Below, in pieces: positions 9,052 to 18,807 of a stretch of DNA of 64,000 nucleotides (position 1 is the first letter of the stretch; each line of letters opens with the position of its first letter). The DNA is from Brucella pituitosa. GTDB lineage: Bacteria; Pseudomonadota; Alphaproteobacteria; Rhizobiales; Rhizobiaceae. The notes under the pieces were generated by a model. That model was not told the origin of the DNA and did no database searches. It saw nothing but the letters and a program-made list of their open reading frames with translations. The position numbers and the translations under genes are program-made. The stretch is taken from positions 613,112 to 677,111 of the forward strand of contig NZ_PYSY02000003.1 in NCBI RefSeq assembly GCF_003049685.1, given 5' to 3'.

Positions 9052-9489
9052 AAAATAACTCCATAAGCGAGGTGTGACGCGAGGGCTTATAAAATATAAA
9101 ATCACTAAATCAATAAATATAATGTGTATTTTTCATGAAATTATTTTTTGTTTATAAAATTAATACCTCACAAATATGTTTTAATTCAATCTCAAATAGT
9201 TAATATTGATTCGAATCAATTTAAGTAAGTATATTTTGATTTTTATACCCATTTGAACAGCTAGCTAGCATGGTTTGATGACAGAAATTTAACACCCTGA
9301 CATATTTGACGGGGTGTCGAACTCAGGGAACCTGCCTGCAAGAATTGTGGTTCAACTTCTGCCTCGTACAGTAGCCAGACCACCGATACCTTAAAGGAAT
9401 ATGTATGAGGGAGCTTGAGCTCAAACGCTCTAAAGAGTATCAGCACTCGTTCTCTCGTTTCATTTTAATACTGATAAGGCGCATACGGC
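9052..9489. promoter_or_regulatory. Porin upstream region / divergent intergenic
   Basis: About 440 bases between the porin and the MYG1-like gene. The porin-proximal half (9090-9250) is very AT-rich, as is common for strongly expressed porin promoters. I see no credible gene; a short minus-strand open frame at 9261-9446 has no family resemblance or ribosome-binding site. No strong palindrome stands out. Confidence 0.4.
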
Positions 9490-10418
9490 ATGAACCCAGA
9501 ATTTATCGTCACGCACTCTGGGGGCTTTCATGCCGACGAGTTGATGTCGAGTGTCATACTCACCAGGCTTTTCCCTGATGCCCAGCTTATTCGCAGCAGG
9601 GACCGCAATTGATTACGCCAAACGTTGACCGCATTATTTACGATGTAGGCGGCCTCTATGATCCGGAAGCGCGTATTTTTGATCACCATCAGCGCGGCGC
9701 ACCGCACCGCGAAGACGGACAACCCTACAGTTCATTTGGTCTGATCTGGAAGCATTATGGACACGACTACCTTATGCTCTCCGGCATTCCCGAGACGGAT
9801 GTAGAAGCTATTCACGCGTCCTTTGACCAGAATTTCGTACTTCCAATTGATCTGGTGGACAACGGCGAACTGAGCCCTTCTATTGCCGGACCACTTGCGG
9901 GGCTGACCCTGCCCACACTTTTGGAGACGCTTAAACCCGTCTTTGATGAAACAAACCCCGAGGCTGATGATCAGGCGTTTCAACGCGCTTTGATCATTGC
10001 CCGCAGTTTTGTCGAAGCAAAAATCGCAGGAAGTGCAGCGAAATTGCGGGCTGAGGCCATTGTGCAAAATGCAATTGAAGCTGCAGGCGAAAATCGGGTG
10101 CTGGAACTTCCGCTCGGAATGCCTTTCCGGTCTGCAATCGTCAAAGCTGGTGCCGATCATCTGCTGTTTGTCGTTCATCCTAGAAATAACGATTGGTGTT
10201 CGACGGGCATCCGTAAATCGGATGATGGGTTTGAATTACGGGCTGACCTTCCTGCAGCTTGGGCTGGGTTAACCAATGGCGATCTGGAAGCAGCATGCGG
10301 TATTGAAGGTGCAAGCTTCTGCCACAATGGCCGTTTTATTGCTGCAGCACGCACCAGAGAAGCTGCAATTGCGATGGCTGATATCGCCGTTCAGGAAGCT
10401 TTGAGCGGTCAGTTATGA
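9490..10418 (+). CDS. MYG1-family (UPF0160) metal-dependent hydrolase (frame broken)
   Basis: Reconstructed ~309 residues. The N-terminus reads MNPEFIVTHSGGFHADELMS from the ATG at 9490, then meets a stop after R-D-R-N because one G is missing at about 9611. The expected continuation W-I-T-P-N-V-D begins directly in the next frame and stays open to 10418. Metal-site motifs are HSGGFHADE near the start and IFDHHQRG about 65 residues in, placing it in the DHH-like MYG1 family. In eukaryotes MYG1 is a 3'-5' exonuclease; the bacterial members are little studied. It is single, with a terminator downstream. Confidence 0.8.
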
Positions 10419-10442
10419 CAATAGCTATTGATCGCAATTAGA

Positions 10443-10534
10443 GCGCATCCCGAAAAGTGTGAAACGGTTTTCGGGATGCGCGTTAAAACAAATATTTAGA
10501 GCGACGATCTGATCCAATCAGATCGAAACGCACT
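10443..10534. repeat. Palindromic intergenic repeat, copy 1
   Basis: A perfect 14-bp inverted repeat (GCGCATCCCGAAAA at 10443-10456 and its complement at 10468-10481) is followed by a second palindrome, GATCTGAT-CCA-ATCAGATC at 10506-10524. The same two modules occur in opposite order and orientation at 28186-28283. The 19-base core (10453-10471) is shared in full or in variant form at 12551, 28255 and 40123. It resembles the mosaic palindromic repeats of rhizobia and Brucellaceae. Confidence 0.8.
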
Positions 10535-10536
10535 CT

Positions 10537-10563
10537 AAAAAGAGGCTCGAGAGAGCCTCTTTT
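10537..10563. terminator. Bidirectional terminator between MYG1-like gene and sugar-acid operon
   Basis: Stem AGAGGCTC / GAGCCTCT at 10541-10560 with a GAGA loop, flanked by AAAA on the left and TTTT on the right. It therefore works as an intrinsic terminator on both strands: for the plus-strand MYG1-like gene and for the minus-strand ABC operon whose last stop is at 10593. Confidence 0.8.
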
Positions 10564-10592
10564 AGTATCGACATGGATAATATAAAGGATGG

Positions 10593-11507
10593 TTATTCCT
10601 TCACCGCTCCAGTCATCGACGAGACGTAATAGTCGACAAAGAATGAATAGAGAATGACAACCGGCAGCGACCCAAATAACGCACCGGCCATAAGCGCTCC
10701 CCACTCAAAGATATCGCCGCGCACAAGTTCAGTCAGCACTCCCACAGGAACGGTCTTGTTTTCTGAAGACTGAATAAATGTCAGTGCATAGATGAACTCG
10801 TTCCACGAAAGAGTGAAGGCGAATATACCTGCCGAAATCAGCCCTGGAACCGCAAGAGGCAGAATAATCCTCCACAAAATTTGCCAGCGACTTGCACCAT
10901 CAACGAGTGCACTTTCTTCCAGCTCAAATGGAATCGAGCGGAAGTATCCCATCAGCAACCAGGTACAGAATGGGATAAGAAAGGTCGGATAAGTAAAAAT
11001 GAGAGCCAAACGAGAGTCATAGATCCCAAGTTTGAAGACGATAAATGCCAGCGGAATGAACAGGATTGATGGTGGAACAAGATAAGCCAGAAAAATCAGC
11101 AAGCCTACCGAGCGCGAGCCGGTAAAGCGGATACGTTCAATCGCATAGGCGCTTAGAACTGATGTTACCAGTGATATGAACGTTGCACATGTCGCAACGA
11201 GCATCGTATTCCATAACCAGCCCGGATATGACGTCTCAAACAACAGATACTTGATGTGATCGAATGTGGCATCGACCACCCAGAATGGGCTGTAATTGTC
11301 ATAATCTGTGAGCTGTGAATTTGGCTTAACTGCAGTGATTGCCATCCAGTAGAATGGAAAGAGCAGCACGAAAATAAACAGCGCAATGGGTATATAGATT
11401 GTCACCACTCTTCTAGGCAGCCTGTTGAGATAAGACATGCCCTGGGTGTCATCAGTAACCGTATTGATCGCCTGATCCTTGGCTTTCATGATTTTCTCCA
11501 TTCTCAA
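10593..11507 (-). CDS. CUT1 sugar(-acid) ABC transporter permease, MalG type
   Basis: 304 residues with about six membrane helices and the MalG/UgpE coupling motif EESALVDGASRWQILWRIILPLAVPG (EAA loop, about residue 196 onwards). It is the last gene of the operon and intact. Its ATG overlaps the stop of the preceding permease (ATGA at 11504-11507), showing translational coupling. Together with the neighbouring permease, binding protein and ATPase it makes one complete importer. The threonate/erythronate genes upstream in the same direction suggest a sugar acid as substrate; that is inference from context. Confidence 0.9.
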   Translation of the reverse strand: MRMEKIMKAKDQAINTVTDDTQGMSYLNRLPRRVVTIYIPIALFIFVLLFPFYWMAITAVKPNSQLTDYDNYSPFWVVDATFDHIKYLLFETSYPGWLWNTMLVATCATFISLVTSVLSAYAIERIRFTGSRSVGLLIFLAYLVPPSILFIPLAFIVFKLGIYDSRLALIFTYPTFLIPFCTWLLMGYFRSIPFELEESALVDGASRWQILWRIILPLAVPGLISAGIFAFTLSWNEFIYALTFIQSSENKTVPVGVLTELVRGDIFEWGALMAGALFGSLPVVILYSFFVDYYVSSMTGAVKE

Positions 11508-12458
11508 TCACCTCCGCCCTGCTGCCATTTGCGGCGTTGCAAACCGAAGAAGGAGAACATAATTGCGGCGAGCAGGAACGGGATCATTGCGACCGCTATC
11601 GCAGCACCCTCGCCTAACTGGCCGCCCGGAATTGCACGTTGAAACGATAGGGTGGCCATGAGATGCGTCGCGTTCACAGGCCCACCTTTGGTCAAAACAT
11701 AGATCAGCTGAAAATCTGTGAATGTGAACAGAACGGAAAACGTCATCACCACAGCGATGATCGGCGTCAGCATCGGTAATGTCACATGCCTAAAACGCTG
11801 CCAGCTGGATGCACCGTCAAGGGAAGCTGCTTCCTGCAAGGATGCTGGAATGGTCTGCAGGCCCGCAAGGAGAGATATCGCCACGAAAGGAATGCCGCGC
11901 CAGACATTGGCAGCAATGACAGACAATCGTGCATTGGTTGGATCGCCCAGAAAATTGATGGGCTGGTCAATCAGGCCGATCTGCATGAGCGACCAGGATA
12001 TAATGGAAAACTGTGCGTCGTAGATCCACCAGAATGCGAGTGCTGAAAGTACGGTTGGCACCACCCACGGCAACAGTACAATTGCGCGGAAGAAAGATTT
12101 GATCGGCAAATTTTCGTTCAGCAACAGCGCAAGCCAAAGGCCCAAACCAAATTTGAGAACAGATGCGACGAACGTATAGAGGACCGTGTTGAACACAGAT
12201 AGCCAGAAAACACTGTCGTCCCAGAGAAACTCATAATTCTCAAGGCCAATAAAAATGCCGTCGCGTCCTATCTTGGTGTCGGTGAAGCCCAGCCAAACCC
12301 CCAGGCCAAGCGGATAGGTAAGGAAGCAAAGCAGAAAAACTGCTGCAGGCAGCATGAACAAAAATCCAAGCATATCGCGATTGTTGCTCAGGCGCGGTCG
12401 GGCGGGACTTTGCTGCGCCGCATCGCTCCCGGAGTCTTTTTGTATTCGTCATCGTCAT
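11504..12458 (-). CDS. CUT1 ABC transporter permease, MalF type (frame broken near start)
   Basis: About 318 residues. The membrane part is open from 12373 (LGFLFMLPAAVFLLCFLTYP) to 11504 with the EAA motif EAASLDGASSWQRFRHVTLP. The natural N-terminus starts at 12458 or 12452 in another frame. Deleting one base from the run of five T at 12437-12441 gives a smooth hydrophilic start (MTNTKDSGSDAAQQ) leading into the first helix. Six helices are predicted by eye. It pairs with the MalG-type permease that follows, and a 104-base repeat element separates it from the binding-protein gene. Confidence 0.85.
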
Positions 12459-12479
12459 GGATTGCACCTCCAGAACACC

Positions 12480-12583
12480 AGAGCATTTCTGGTTGAAGTT
12501 CGATCACGAGAAATGTTCTATCTCACTGTTTTTGCATACATCTTGTTCCGAAAACCGCTTCGCTCTTTTGCCGGAAATGCTCT
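12480..12583. repeat. Intergenic repeat inside operon, copy 2
   Basis: Element bounded by 10-bp inverted arms AGAGCATTTC (12480-12489) and GAAATGCTCT (12574-12583), enclosing a variant 19-base core AAAACCGCTTCGCTCTTTT (12551-12569) seen in the other repeat copies. It sits between the binding-protein and permease genes of one operon, where a folded RNA could separate high binding-protein from low permease mRNA levels. Confidence 0.7.
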
Positions 12584-12632
12584 ATGCGAAGCGGAGGCGC
12601 AGGCTTTCACCTACGCCTCATGATTATGTCGG

Positions 12633-13946
12633 TCACACGCGATAATATCTGTTCGCCCGCTTTTCAGCGCTTGCCATCGCTTCCTCCGGAGTTTCCGCTC
12701 CTGTGACTGCAGAGGCAAACATATCGACCAGAACGTAGTCAGCCATCACGGCCGCTGACGCATATCCCAGAGGGCCTGCATACCCATTCGGCCGCAGGGT
12801 TTCCGATGCTCGGGCATAAGGCGCATGGATGGGATTCTCCGTCCAGACCGGATTGTTTGCGAACGCCTTAAGTGGCTGGCAGCAATAGGCGCTCGACCCC
12901 TTGATCCATGCATTCATCTGGTCAGCTTCCATCATGAACTTAAGGTAAGCTTTTGCGGCTTCTGGATATTTTGTATGTTTGAACACGAGCAAAGAACTGG
13001 TCTGATGCAATTCAACGCTCTTCCCAACAGGTCCAATTGGGAAGTTTGTACTGCGCATATCCTCAGCAATTTCAGCAAGCTTCGGGTCATTCTTCGCAGC
13101 GTAATAGATCGAAACACCGTTCGCAGTTAATGAAACCTGCCCCGCAAGAAACGCGCGATTGTTATTGATGTCCAGCCAGCTTTCCGTACCTGGAATAAAT
13201 GTGGCGTAGAGCTCTTTTGCGTAATTCAATGCGGCCAGTGTTTCAGGCGAATTGATAGTGACTTCGCCCTTTTTCATTGACCATTTGTGCGCCGTGGCTC
13301 CACAACAACCAATGGGCGTAGTTGTTGCCATCACCAACTGCTTTACCATGTGGAAAGCCCGCTGGCGTGCCTTTGGCTTTCATCGCTTTGCAAAGCTCCA
13401 GGAAGCCTGCGGCATCCTTGGGGGAACTCGCTAAAGCCTGCTGCTTTCATATGGCTGTCACGATAAACAATGGCATTGCCGATTGCAGTCAACGGCATGG
13501 CAATGAATTTATCATCCCGAACTGCATATCCCTTCAACCCATCATAGAAGCCGCCATACTTACCGTCGAGATATGTACCCAGTTCCGTGAGGTCTACGAG
13601 CTTGTCGGGATATTGATGGGCATCATCGAACCAGCACATGACAATGTCCGGGCCAGATCCAACATTGGCTGCGACCGCTGCTTTGGGGCGAATATCTTCC
13701 CAGCTTTCCTTATCAATGCGGACTGCAACACCAGTGGCATCGCTGAATTTCTTTGTGTTAGCAAACCAGCTCTCTTCGTCGCCCTTCACGAAAGGTGTCC
13801 AGCGCAAGAGCCGAAGACTTGCGCCTTCTTCGGGTTTATATTGAGGTTCGGCAGCAAAAAGCCGGAGAGTAGCCAAGGCCAGAAAGACCTGCAGCGCCAA
13901 CAAGGCTTGCTGTTCCTGCAAGAAATGTTCTTCTTCTGATAGTCAT
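12633..13946 (-). CDS. CUT1 extracellular solute-binding protein, Tat-type signal (three frame breaks)
   Basis: Reconstructed ~436 residues. The start at 13946 has a strong GGAGGAGGA ribosome-binding site. The signal peptide has a twin-arginine pattern (IRRRTFLAGTASLVGAAG). The frame is interrupted by an extra base in A5 at 13856-13860, in G5 at 13420-13424, and near the T5/C3 stretch at 13266-13274. After removing one base at each place the protein reads through as a family-1 binding protein: LRLLRWTPFVKGDEE, SGPDIVMCWFDDAHQYPDKL, TAIGNAIVYRD, HGKAVGDGNNYAHWLLW, GEVTINSPETL. It is the ligand-capturing part of the importer. Confidence 0.85.
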
Positions 13947-14086
13947 TATGCTCCTCCTCCAAAGATGGGACTTCTCGTTGATCACATCCGCTGTCCCAAA
14001 CCACGGATGCAGAAATCTGGTGACATGCGTCTTTCCCAGAAACGGCACACCGAAGGCTCCTCTCCTTTTTGGTGCGCGGAATAAAC

Positions 14087-15156
14087 TCAGGCCGACAGCC
14101 GCATTCCATCCTGTTCATCGAACAAGTGAACATTTGCTGGATCAATTGAGATTGAAATCATCTCGCCAGGGCGAACGTCGACACGTTCGCGGAAAATGCA
14201 GATATTTTCTGTTCCGCCAAAATTCACGACGATATGTGTTTCATAGCCCGTTGGTTCAATGACGACGACCGGCACCTGCATGCCCGCGCTATCAAGCCGG
14301 ATATATTCAGGACGCAACCCATAAAACGAGATCGCGGCCGACAGCGGCCGGATAGGCGCGAGAAAGTGGTAATCGCATACCATCTTCAGCAACAAATGTT
14401 TTTTGGATCTTCCGGGGCGAGCCTGCCCTTGATCATATTCATTGCGGGTGAGCCGATAAATCCTGCGACAAACAGGTTGCTCGGATTATCATAAAGCTCC
14501 AGCGGTGAGCCAATCTGCTCAACGCGCCCGTCATGCATGACCACGATCTTGTCAGCCATTGTCATCGCTTCAATCTGATCGTGGGTTACATAAACGGTTG
14601 TCGTCTTAAGTCGATGATGCAATTCCTTAATTTCTGCACGCATAGCCACTCGGAGCTTGGCGTCGAGATTAGACAGTGGCTCATCGAACAGGAAAACCTG
14701 CGGATCACGAACGATCGCGCGCCCCATGGCAACTCGCTGGCGCTGCCCTCCTGAAAGCTGACGCGGATATCTGTCGAGCAGATTTGTCAGACCGAGAATA
14801 CCAGCCGCATAGTTCACCCGCTTCTCAATTTCGGCCTGTGGCGCAGAGTTGAGCATCAATGAGAAAGCCATATTCTTGGCAACTGTCATATGGGGATAAA
14901 GGGCATAGTTCTGGAACACCATAGCAATATCGCGTTCCTTGGGCGGCAGGTTATTTACTGTTCTTCCGCCAATGCGAACCTCCCCGCCGGAGATATTCTC
15001 CAGCCCGGCCAACATTCTCAAAAGGGTTGATTTTCCGCAGCCAGAAGGCCCAACAAGAATGACGAATTCGCCATCTTCAATATCAATATTCACGCCTTTG
15101 ATAACAGGAAAGGTACCGAAAGATTTCACTACCTCAGCGAACTGTACAGCTGCCAT
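14087..15156 (-). CDS. CUT1 ABC transporter ATPase, UgpC/MalK type (frame broken)
   Basis: About 355 residues. The nucleotide-binding domain is intact: Walker A GPSGCGKST, Q-loop FQNYALYPH, signature LSGGQRQRVAMGRA, Walker B FLFDEPLSNLDAK, switch His in YVTHDQIEA. The C-terminal OB-type regulatory domain (YGLRPEYIRL and following) lies in another frame. The shifts are an extra base in the run of six T at 14399-14404 and probably one more near 14370. It energises the two permeases downstream. MalK-type ATPases are often shared between importers, but this one is embedded in the operon. Confidence 0.9.
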
Positions 15157-15292
15157 GCGTATCCTCCCAGAGTGTGATCGATAGTTTATGTTTTTTGGAA
15201 AAATGAAAACGCCAGCTCCTCACTTCCGACATTTACACCTTCGCTATTTCTCTCCTTTGTTAGACTTCATACCATTGCAGCAGACGACAGTA

Positions 15293-16071
15293 TCAACCGC
15301 GCCCGACTAATGGCATTTTGGTTGCCATCACCGTCATGGTCAACACATTAGCGTCCAAAGGCAAACTCGCCATATAAACAACTGCATTGGCAACATGTGT
15401 TGGGTCAATTGTTGGTTCTGCGGCAATCGTCCCATTTGCCTGAATGACACCAGTCGATATTTTCTGCGTCATGTCACTTGCAGCGTTCCCGATATCGATC
15501 TGCCCGCAAGCAATATCAAAGTTACGCCCGTCAAGTGCCGTCGACTTCGTCAGGCCAGTGATGGCATGCTTGGTCGCAGTATAAGGCGCAGAGTTTGGAC
15601 GCGGTGTCGTCGCTGAAATTGATCCGTTATTGATGATGCGACCACCACGCGGCTGTTGCGCTTTCATGATGCGAAATGCCTGTTGTGTGCACAAAAAACG
15701 CACCTGTCAGATTGGCGCCTACAATTGCACTCCAGTCATCGAAACTTATTTCCTCTAAAGGAACACCTGGCACCAAAGTACCCGCATTGTTGATCAGAAG
15801 ATCCAGTCGTCCAAATTTGCTTTCGATGTTGTCAAAAAGGGTACGCACTGACACGGGGTCGCTTACATCCGCTTTGAAAGCGTGGAAATGTCCACCCGTA
15901 TCAGCTGTAAGTTCCTTAACCGCCTTATCGAGAACCTCACCACGTCTGCCCGAGATGATGACCTGATAGCCTGCAGTGCCAAGCGCTTTTGCAATTGCAC
16001 GGCCGACCCCGGTTCCCCCCACCTGTCACAAGTGCAATGGGCTTATTTCCTGCAGCTGATCCAGCGCTCAT
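15293..16071 (-). CDS. Short-chain dehydrogenase/reductase (two frame breaks)
   Basis: Reconstructed ~258 residues from the ATG at 16071 (AGGAGG upstream). Classical SDR features: the cofactor motif TGGGTGVGRAIA, the NNAG motif (LLINNAGTL), catalytic Ser and Y-x-x-x-K (APYTATKHAI). Breaks are an extra base in C6 at 16015-16020 and in A6 at 15693-15698. The gene lies between otnI and the importer genes in the same direction, so it probably oxidises or reduces a sugar or sugar acid feeding the same pathway. The substrate is unknown. Confidence 0.85.
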
Positions 16072-16116
16072 TACTATTATTCCTCCTCGTTCTCGTCTCT
16101 GTACCGCTTAATAGCT

Positions 16117-16881
16117 TCATTCAAAAAGGCGCATCCATTTTAGTCCATCAACGGTAGACGTTGCCGGACGATATTCAGCCCCAATAGGTTTTTGATAGCC
16201 AAGCTTATCGAGCCAACTCAAAATATGTCTGTAGTTTAACTCCCCGTGATCGGGTTCTGCACGATCGGGAACGGACGCTATCTGAACATGACCGATATGC
16301 GGCATCAATGCTTCAAGCCGTTTACTGATATCACCCTCCATGATCTGGATATGATAACAATCAAACATCAGCTTCAGATTGTCCTGACCGAGCTCTTCGA
16401 TAATCGATAGACCTTGCGCAGAAGTTCTCAGAAAGTATCCCGGCGCATCGCGTTCATTCAGGGGTTCGATCAGAATAGTCATGCCATAGATAGATGCGCG
16501 CTCGCAGGCATAGGTGAGATTACTCAGAAAAGTGCGATGGGCTTCCGTTCCTTCACTACGTCCTGCCATGACGTGTATATTGGGCACGTTAAGTTCGCTG
16601 GCATAGGCGATCGCCTGATCAATAGCCGCGCGTGCTTCGCTTTCACGGCCCGGAACGGCTGTAAGACCATTATCTCCAGCTTCCACATTGCCGCGACTAG
16701 TATTGAGACCCAGCATTGGCAACCTGGTCTCGCGAAGAGCGGCAGCTATATCCTTGATATCATAGGAATAGGGCCAATGACATTCCACAGCATCAAAGCC
16801 AGCCTTTTTGGCTGCGCGTATAGCATCAGGAAGAGGCAGCTCTTGCCACAGGAAACCCAAATTGGCCGAGAATTTCGCCAT
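16117..16881 (-). CDS. otnI: 2-oxo-tetronate isomerase (hydroxypyruvate isomerase family)
   Basis: 254 residues, the normal length for the OtnI/Hyi TIM-barrel family. Motifs include NLGFLWQELPLPDAI at the start, the ligand residues in ILIEPLNERDAPGYF, MFDCYHIQIMEGD and HVQIASVPDRAEPDHGELNY, and the final Glu in IGAEYRP. The start at 16881 lies 1 base beyond the otnC stop. The enzyme converts 2-oxo-tetronate to 3-oxo-tetronate. Function is assigned from family plus the adjacent otnC and otnK, which together define the pathway; Hyi-type hydroxypyruvate isomerase is the alternative if context is ignored. Confidence 0.9.
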   Translation of the reverse strand: MAKFSANLGFLWQELPLPDAIRAAKKAGFDAVECHWPYSYDIKDIAAALRETRLPMLGLNTSRGNVEAGDNGLTAVPGRESEARAAIDQAIAYASELNVPNIHVMAGRSEGTEAHRTFLSNLTYACERASIYGMTILIEPLNERDAPGYFLRTSAQGLSIIEELGQDNLKLMFDCYHIQIMEGDISKRLEALMPHIGHVQIASVPDRAEPDHGELNYRHILSWLDKLGYQKPIGAEYRPATSTVDGLKWMRLFE

Positions 16882-16882
16882 A

Positions 16883-17533
16883 TTACTCCCACTCCACATC
16901 AAATTTTTCCACGATCTGACTGATCTGCGCATCGGTTAAGAGCTTGGGTTTCAGCCCGTGGGTCAACAAAGCAAGTTTGGCCGTTTCTTCGAGTTCCTCG
17001 ATCGCGTAAACCGCTGCTTCCAGATCTTTCGATGCAACGACAGGGCCGTGATTGGCCAACATAACCGCACTTCGCTTACCAGCCAGCCCGCGGATTGCAT
17101 CGCCGGTTGCCGGATCACCCGGCAAAAAGTATGGCAAGAGCTTGACCTTGCCGAGCTTCATGATCGAATAAGCCGTTAGAGGCGGCAGCATGTTATCGGG
17201 ATCGATATTTGGTAGCATTGAAAGGGCAACCGAATGGCACGAATGCAAATGCACAACTGCCCCGGCCTTGGCACCGCGCGTTTCATAAAATGCGGAATGT
17301 AGCGGCATTTCTTTTGTGGGACGATCACCGCCAACCAATATCCCTGCCTCGTTGAATAGCGATAGTCTTTGAGGATCAAGCCCACCAAACGAGCTGCCTG
17401 TTGGCGTTACCAACAAGCGCCCGTCGGAAAGGCGAGCTGAAATATTTCCCGAAGATCCACCTGTAAGCCCCCGATCAAACATCGATTTTGCTAACCGGCA
17501 GATATCCTCTCGCAATCTTGCTTCTTCGCTCAT
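16883..17533 (-). CDS. otnC: 3-oxo-tetronate 4-phosphate decarboxylase (class II aldolase family)
   Basis: 216 residues, intact. Class II aldolase/adducin fold with GGSSGNISAR and TPTGSSFGGLDPQRL (phosphate site), zinc ligands in AVVHLHSCHSVA and a third His in MLANHGPVV. OtnC decarboxylates 3-oxo-tetronate 4-phosphate to dihydroxyacetone phosphate and CO2. Its start overlaps the otnK stop by 4 bases (ATGA) and otnI follows after one base, so the three are tightly coupled. Confidence 0.92.
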   Translation of the reverse strand: MSEEARLREDICRLAKSMFDRGLTGGSSGNISARLSDGRLLVTPTGSSFGGLDPQRLSLFNEAGILVGGDRPTKEMPLHSAFYETRGAKAGAVVHLHSCHSVALSMLPNIDPDNMLPPLTAYSIMKLGKVKLLPYFLPGDPATGDAIRGLAGKRSAVMLANHGPVVASKDLEAAVYAIEELEETAKLALLTHGLKPKLLTDAQISQIVEKFDVEWE

Positions 17534-18804
17534 GCGACCTCCAGCATCTGAAGTGCATCGGAGAAGAAGGACGCGGTTCCAAAATTGCCGGACTTAAGTG
17601 CGAGTGCGACGGTTTCATCGCCAATTTTGGCATAGGTCCATGGAACACCGGGCGCGATTTCTTTACCGACCCTGAGCTTCGAGACTCCAAGTGCCTGAGC
17701 AACTGCGCCCGATGTTTCACCACCAGCGACCACAAATCGACGTATTCCAAGTTTGAACGAAGCGAGCGCCAATTCAGCGAGCGCCTGTTCAACAATTTGT
17801 CCGGCCCGTTCCACACCAAGCTTCGATTGCGCCTCTTGCACAGACGTTGGATCAGCACTTGCATAAATCAGCTTCGGCTTTTCGGCCGGTTGTTTTTGAA
17901 GCCAGTCGAGCGCATCCGCGATACCACGTTCGGCCAGAACTGTTGGGTTCAGCCGATAACTCGCAGCCCTATCACGATAGAGTTCGACCTGCTTGAGAGT
18001 CATGGCCGAACAACTGCCTGAAAGTACAATCTGTCCCTTCTGCACCTGAGGTTCAGGTACAGTTTCAGTGGTTTGGCCAATCATACCGGAGCCAGCGAGA
18101 AGTGCTGGCAGTGGCATAGCGAGAGCGCTACCTCCACTGATTAATGGGAAATCCAGTGAGGCTTCCGCGATAATTGAAAGATCATCATTCGCAACCGCAT
18201 CAATAATAACGTGTGCGATGCCGTCAGCCTCCAGTTCCCTTAATCTGGATTTGAGAGCTTCCACTCCACGCGCGACAGTAAGCCGGTTGACGAGGCCCAC
18301 TTTTCCACGCACCTGTGGCGTCAACAATCTGACCAGACTGGAGTCGCGCATGGGCGTTAAAGGATGGTCTTTCATCGCGCTTTCGTTGAGAAGCGCTTCT
18401 CCCACAAAAAGATGCCCCATGAAAACATTACGACCATTTTCCGGAAATGCAGGGCAATAGATCGTCTGAGACGTGCCTATATCGGCCATCAACGCTTCAG
18501 CAACTGGCCCTATATTGCCTTTTTCAGTGCTGTCGAAGGTCGAGCAATATTTCCAGTAGAAGCGTTTTGCACCGCGAGCGCTGAGCCATTCATAAGCAGA
18601 TCGCGCCTGATCAACAGCCATGTTTTGAGGAATTGTACGGCATTTAAGAGCGATAATTTCGAACGCTGCGGCGTTGCCTTCAGGTTCGGCTTCTGACGGC
18701 AATCCAAGTCGCAAAGAAACTGGATAGCCACTTCGAGCCAAAAGACCTGCGAGATCGGTTGCTCCGGTAAAGTCGTCAGCAATGGCGCCTAAAACAATAC
18801 CCAT
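17530..18804 (-). CDS. otnK: 3-oxo-tetronate kinase (four-carbon acid sugar kinase family)
   Basis: 424 residues, full length and intact. N-terminal DUF1537 domain opens with GAIADDFTGATDLAGLLAR; the mid-protein KYCSTFDST motif and the C-terminal nucleotide-binding segment FVVAGGETSGAVAQAL are present. OtnK phosphorylates 3-oxo-tetronate at C4 with ATP in the cytosol. It starts 3 bases after the ltnD stop and overlaps otnC. Assignment as OtnK rather than the related D-threonate kinase DtnK rests on the otnC/otnI neighbours and the absence of pdxA2. Confidence 0.92.
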   Translation of the reverse strand: MGIVLGAIADDFTGATDLAGLLARSGYPVSLRLGLPSEAEPEGNAAAFEIIALKCRTIPQNMAVDQARSAYEWLSARGAKRFYWKYCSTFDSTEKGNIGPVAEALMADIGTSQTIYCPAFPENGRNVFMGHLFVGEALLNESAMKDHPLTPMRDSSLVRLLTPQVRGKVGLVNRLTVARGVEALKSRLRELEADGIAHVIIDAVANDDLSIIAEASLDFPLISGGSALAMPLPALLAGSGMIGQTTETVPEPQVQKGQIVLSGSCSAMTLKQVELYRDRAASYRLNPTVLAERGIADALDWLQKQPAEKPKLIYASADPTSVQEAQSKLGVERAGQIVEQALAELALASFKLGIRRFVVAGGETSGAVAQALGVSKLRVGKEIAPGVPWTYAKIGDETVALALKSGNFGTASFFSDALQMLEVA

Positions 18805-18807
18805 CGT

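Noticed and set aside
10443..10534. Palindromes read as a CRISPR or an insertion-sequence end
   Set aside because: No regularly spaced direct repeats, no transposase and dispersed single copies; they fit small intergenic palindromic repeats.
16883..18804. Possibility that the kinase/aldolase pair is the D-threonate system (DtnK/PdxA2)
   Set aside because: No PdxA-like gene is present, while OtnI and the class II aldolase OtnC are adjacent, which defines the oxo-tetronate route.
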